A stretch of DNA of 64,000 bases, taken from contig OY760650.2 in the NCBI GenBank assembly GCA_963663845.2, forward strand, positions 1,364,001 through 1,428,000, read 5' to 3'. Position numbers and translations under genes: made by a program. Numbering within the stretch: position 1 is the first letter of the stretch; each line of letters begins with the position of its first letter. Below are positions 62,209-64,000 of the stretch, piece by piece. This stretch comes from Versatilivorator sp963663845. Lineage in GTDB: Bacteria > Acidobacteriota > Terriglobia > Versatilivoradales > Versatilivoraceae. The notes under the pieces are model-generated. The model was not told where the DNA came from and ran no database searches. It saw only the letters and a program-made list of their open reading frames with translations.

Positions 62209-62388
62209 ATGAATCTGAATGATCCGGCAGTCGACGAGATCCGGGCAGTGCGACACCGCATTTCTGCGCGCTTCGATCATGATCCTGCACAGTTGGTGAG
62301 CTTCTACCTGGAGATGCAGAAGCAGTACCAGGATCGACTGATCGAGACTGCTATGATTACCGAGCGCAGAGACCGGCAGGCCACCTGA
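62209..62388 (+). CDS. Small conserved-looking protein, 59 residues, unknown
   Basis: ATG 62209 after a ctgagagagca RBS, 25 bp behind hsdM. Sequence pattern DEIRAVRHRISARFDHDPAQLVSFYLEM... (positions 9-36) is an amphipathic helix followed by an aromatic/charged second helix, typical of small antitoxin-like proteins in cyanobacteria and other phyla. I cannot name a family. Charged and helical throughout. It may be an antitoxin remnant or a small accessory gene of the restriction locus. Confidence 0.6.
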   Translation: MNLNDPAVDEIRAVRHRISARFDHDPAQLVSFYLEMQKQYQDRLIETAMITERRDRQAT

Positions 62389-62444
62389 CGCGGTGCTTCA
62401 GCGGAGGGGGCAAGCCGCAATGCTGTGTTTGAGAGTGGCGCAAA

Positions 62445-62480
62445 TGGAAAAGAGCCAGCGTGCCATCCGGCTAGCCGATG
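62445..62480 (+). repeat. Direct repeat, upstream copy (vapB fragment)
   Basis: 36 bp (tggaaaagagccagcgtgcc...) that recurs at 62625-62660 with two mismatches, 180 bp downstream inside vapB. It encodes EKSQRAIRLAD against EKSRRAIRLAD. It looks like the tail of a duplicated antitoxin gene whose beginning is lost. Confidence 0.75.
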
Positions 62481-62506
62481 CCTTGCGTGATTTGGAGGAA
62501 TTATCC

Positions 62507-62761
62507 ATGCCGCTGAACATCAAAGACACCGAAACGCACGCCTTGGCAAAACGGCTGGCAAGCCTGACCGGAGAATCGCTGACCCAAGCCGTCAAGCAGG
62601 CCGTCCAGGAAAGACTCGCAAGGGTGGAAAAGAGCCGGCGTGCCATCCGGCTCGCCGATGAGCTGGACCACATTGCCCTGCATTGCGCCGCTTTGCCTCG
62701 CCGCGACAGGCGGAGCGCCGAACGGATCGTCGGTTATGACGAACGCGGTCTTCCAGTCTGA
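62507..62761 (+). CDS. vapB: VapB-type antitoxin (Rv0623-like)
   Basis: 84 residues from ATG 62507 (ttggaggaattatcc RBS). PLNIKDTETHALAKRLASLTGESLTQAV at positions 2-29 is the typical start of VapB antitoxins of the Rv0623/PSK family, with DNA-binding N-terminal half. The C-terminal part ends ERIVGYDERGLPV. The stop overlaps the start codon of a truncated vapC by one base (TGATG), the usual vapBC arrangement. So this antitoxin now has no visible toxin. Confidence 0.85.
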   Translation: MPLNIKDTETHALAKRLASLTGESLTQAVKQAVQERLARVEKSRRAIRLADELDHIALHCAALPRRDRRSAERIVGYDERGLPV

Positions 62762-62826
62762 TGGTGATCGACACTGCGGGACAAGTGTCCAGTAAATATA
62801 TTCGAAAAGTACGTATCACAATATGA
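62761..62826 (+). pseudogene. vapC: vapC remnant: start codon and first five codons only
   Basis: ATG 62761 reads MVIDT, exactly how VapC PIN toxins begin (MVIDTSA...). After codon five the sequence turns into an unrelated, AT-richer stretch (AGQVSSKYIRKVR) and stops after 21 residues. None of the remaining PIN acidic residues exists downstream in any frame I checked. The toxin gene was cut by an insertion or recombination at about 62776. Confidence 0.7.
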
Positions 62827-63145
62827 AATGTGCCAAATGAAAAAGCTGTTTTGTCAAGAGAAGAATTTGCTAGAATCAAATTGACAATCGCATCGTTGCC
62901 ACCAGATGTGAACGGTAGTGGAACCAATCCTTGGATGCAGATGCCGTGCCCGACATCTTCTCCCAAGGTTCCCAAGTAGTACGAAACAACGGGAGAAGGT
63001 CAATCCTTCTGCCGTATTTTTGTCTGGAATGAATGTTCCACACGACAGCAAGGGATGGACATAGTATCGCAGAATGATCGGCGATACCTTCAGCCAAACT
63101 CAGACGCCCCGAAACGCAGGACCAACATCAAGGAAAGTCAACCCA
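62827..63145. other. AT-richer intergenic stretch without gene
   Basis: Visibly lower GC than the rest of the window. No RNA gene, repeat or convincing ORF. It begins at the point where vapC is broken and leads into two small genes of similar composition, suggesting foreign origin. Confidence 0.5.
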
Positions 63146-63412
63146 ATGGCACCCTATCCATATGTCCGTCCCGGCTTTGCGGAAGGGTTTTGTCGAGCCC
63201 TTGACATCTTCTCGGTTTTCGGTCAATGCAATGCTTCTCAAAAACCAGAACATGAAGATGTTGATGCGTTTGCCATGTCCATGGACGTAAATGCGGTCGT
63301 TGCGGATTTCTGGTTCGCCATTGATCAATTTGAACAGGAACATGCCGAGCTCATTGAAGAGAAAGAGGGAACGAGAATCTCAACAATTTCAAAGAATCCA
63401 ACAGCGTATTGA
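63146..63412 (+). CDS. Hypothetical small protein, 88 residues
   Basis: ATG 63146 has a good RBS (aaggaaagtcaaccc). Sequence MAPYPYVRPGFAEGF... then VDAFAMSMDVNAVVADFWFA and a charged C-terminus (EQEHAELIEEKEG). No family recognised. Its last 71 bp overlap, in another frame, the start of the DUF2335 gene. Possibly a small accessory protein co-translated with it. Lower GC than its neighbours. Confidence 0.5.
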   Translation: MAPYPYVRPGFAEGFCRALDIFSVFGQCNASQKPEHEDVDAFAMSMDVNAVVADFWFAIDQFEQEHAELIEEKEGTRISTISKNPTAY

Positions 63413-63767
63413 GTTCCGCGGTCCTCTTCCCCCGCCAGCGTTCATTGAGAAGTACGACAGCATCATCCCGAACGGAGCAGAACGAATTCTGGCTCTTGTC
63501 GAAAAACAGCAGTCCCACCGTCACGATATAGAGAAAAAAGTGATCTACAGCGATGTCCTGAACAGTCGCTTGGGCATCTTTTTCGCGTTCTTGATCTCGA
63601 TCACCGGGATATCGGCAGGCACGTGGTTGGGGGCTAACGGCTATGAATTGGCTGGCGGTTTTATAGGCGTTGGCGGAGTCGGTTCAATAGTTGCAACGTT
63701 CATCTATGGGACCAAGATCAGACAAAGAGGACAGGAGAACAACAGGCGAGCAAACACTCGGAAGTAG
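63342..63767 (+). CDS. DUF2335 membrane protein
   Basis: 141 residues from ATG 63342 (gaacaggaac RBS); ATG 63291 is an alternative. Diagnostic FRGPLPPPAFIEKYDSIIPNG and ERILALVEKQQSHR (about 27-65), then two C-terminal TM helices (LGIFFAFLISITGISAGTWL and GFIGVGGVGSIVATFIYG). DUF2335 proteins are small predicted membrane proteins often found in mobile or phage-related regions. Function unknown. Confidence 0.82.
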   Translation: MPSSLKRKRERESQQFQRIQQRIEFRGPLPPPAFIEKYDSIIPNGAERILALVEKQQSHRHDIEKKVIYSDVLNSRLGIFFAFLISITGISAGTWLGANGYELAGGFIGVGGVGSIVATFIYGTKIRQRGQENNRRANTRK

Positions 63768-64000
63768 TTACACCTACCACTAACCCATCCACTGTTTGAC
63801 CCTTGCAAACGAAGAACCGCTGGCCGGACCGTATGTCGCCGCGGTCGAAGCTGCTGCCATCAAAAACCCTTACCTCCGCACCGCAATCGACAAATCCCGC
63901 GAACTTGTCAATGCATCCTGATCCTCGCGTCTTGCCGGTGGAGGCAGAACAATCGGGCGAGGTGATCAAGCGCTTCACCACAGGTAATGAACAAGGCGAC
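63768..64000. other. Window end; possible start of a further gene
   Basis: No complete gene. An open + frame from ATG 63911 (MHPDPRVLPVEAEQ...) runs to the window edge without stop (30 codons) but has no RBS. Another frame ends at 63918 with IDKSRELVNAS. An hsdS could lie beyond the edge. Confidence 0.25.

Noticed and set aside
63911..64000. Start of hsdS at the window end
   Set aside because: Thirty codons without an RBS and with no target-recognition-domain pattern are too little to support the call.

Overview
The window reads as a GC-rich chromosome segment (or MAG contig) of a Gram-negative, probably aerobic heterotroph. The best guess is Acidobacteriota, with Planctomycetota or another PVC-type lineage as the alternative. 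The reasons are an OprO/OprP-type phosphate porin (so an outer membrane), a DUF1501 plus DUF1549/1553 cytochrome pair, Tat-exported TIM-barrel proteins, DUF1080, CehA/McbA-type PHP proteins, phytanoyl-CoA dioxygenases, Amidohydrolase_2 proteins, and much dispersed intergenic repeat DNA. No rRNA or tRNA gene was found, so the taxonomy is inference only. Layout: (1) 1-5067 holds two CehA/McbA-like metallohydrolases, the first cut by the window edge, with a secreted metallophosphoesterase between them. (2) 5091-17613 is a phosphate island: phoR, pstS-pstC-pstA-pstB, phoU and a phosphate porin on the + strand, facing a Na/Pi cotransporter and ppk1 on the - strand. It covers sensing, outer- and inner-membrane uptake and polyphosphate storage. 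The two arms are separated by 1.6 kb of repeats holding a compact ORF-less group II intron (13096-13959) whose ends can be fixed by comparison with an uninterrupted repeat copy. (3) 18020-32284 holds a KamA-like radical SAM protein, secreted or lipoprotein carbohydrate-type proteins, a sugar isomerase, a dimethylformamidase-like protein whose start lies in a repeat, an SSS transporter, a large secreted Cache protein with tandem beta-rich repeats, and a creatinase-like M24 protein. (4) 33145-37561 is a catabolic-looking group: two PhyH dioxygenases, an internally duplicated small-fold protein, and an overlapping amidohydrolase pair in which the first member has lost its metal site. A 247-bp MITE-like element overlaps the start of that pair. 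(5) 37797-38171 is a sigma70-like promoter, a strong intrinsic terminator about 70 nt later, and then a cold-shock gene. (6) 38175-46791 holds the DUF1501 and DUF1553 genes, then an amgK-type kinase fused to a RapZ C-terminal domain, overlapping murU (cell-wall amino-sugar recycling), flanked by two related membrane proteins of unknown function. (7) 46873-57390 holds an SDR, a 2.2-kb repeat array, an amidohydrolase with an overlapping Rieske protein, a sugar isomerase, a DAO-type oxidase, a DUF2141 protein, a divergent gamma-glutamyltransferase and a PQQ-type propeller lipoprotein. (8) 57505-64000 is a defence/mobile end: an RHH-PIN toxin-antitoxin pair, type I hsdR and hsdM with no hsdS in view, a 59-residue protein, a vapB whose vapC is cut off after five codons, and a visibly AT-richer stretch with two overlapping small genes. 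The most interesting items are the group II intron inside a repeat copy, the AmgK-RapZ(C) fusion, the promoter-terminator unit before csp, the MITE-like element at the amidohydrolase pair and the seven-copy composite repeat family.
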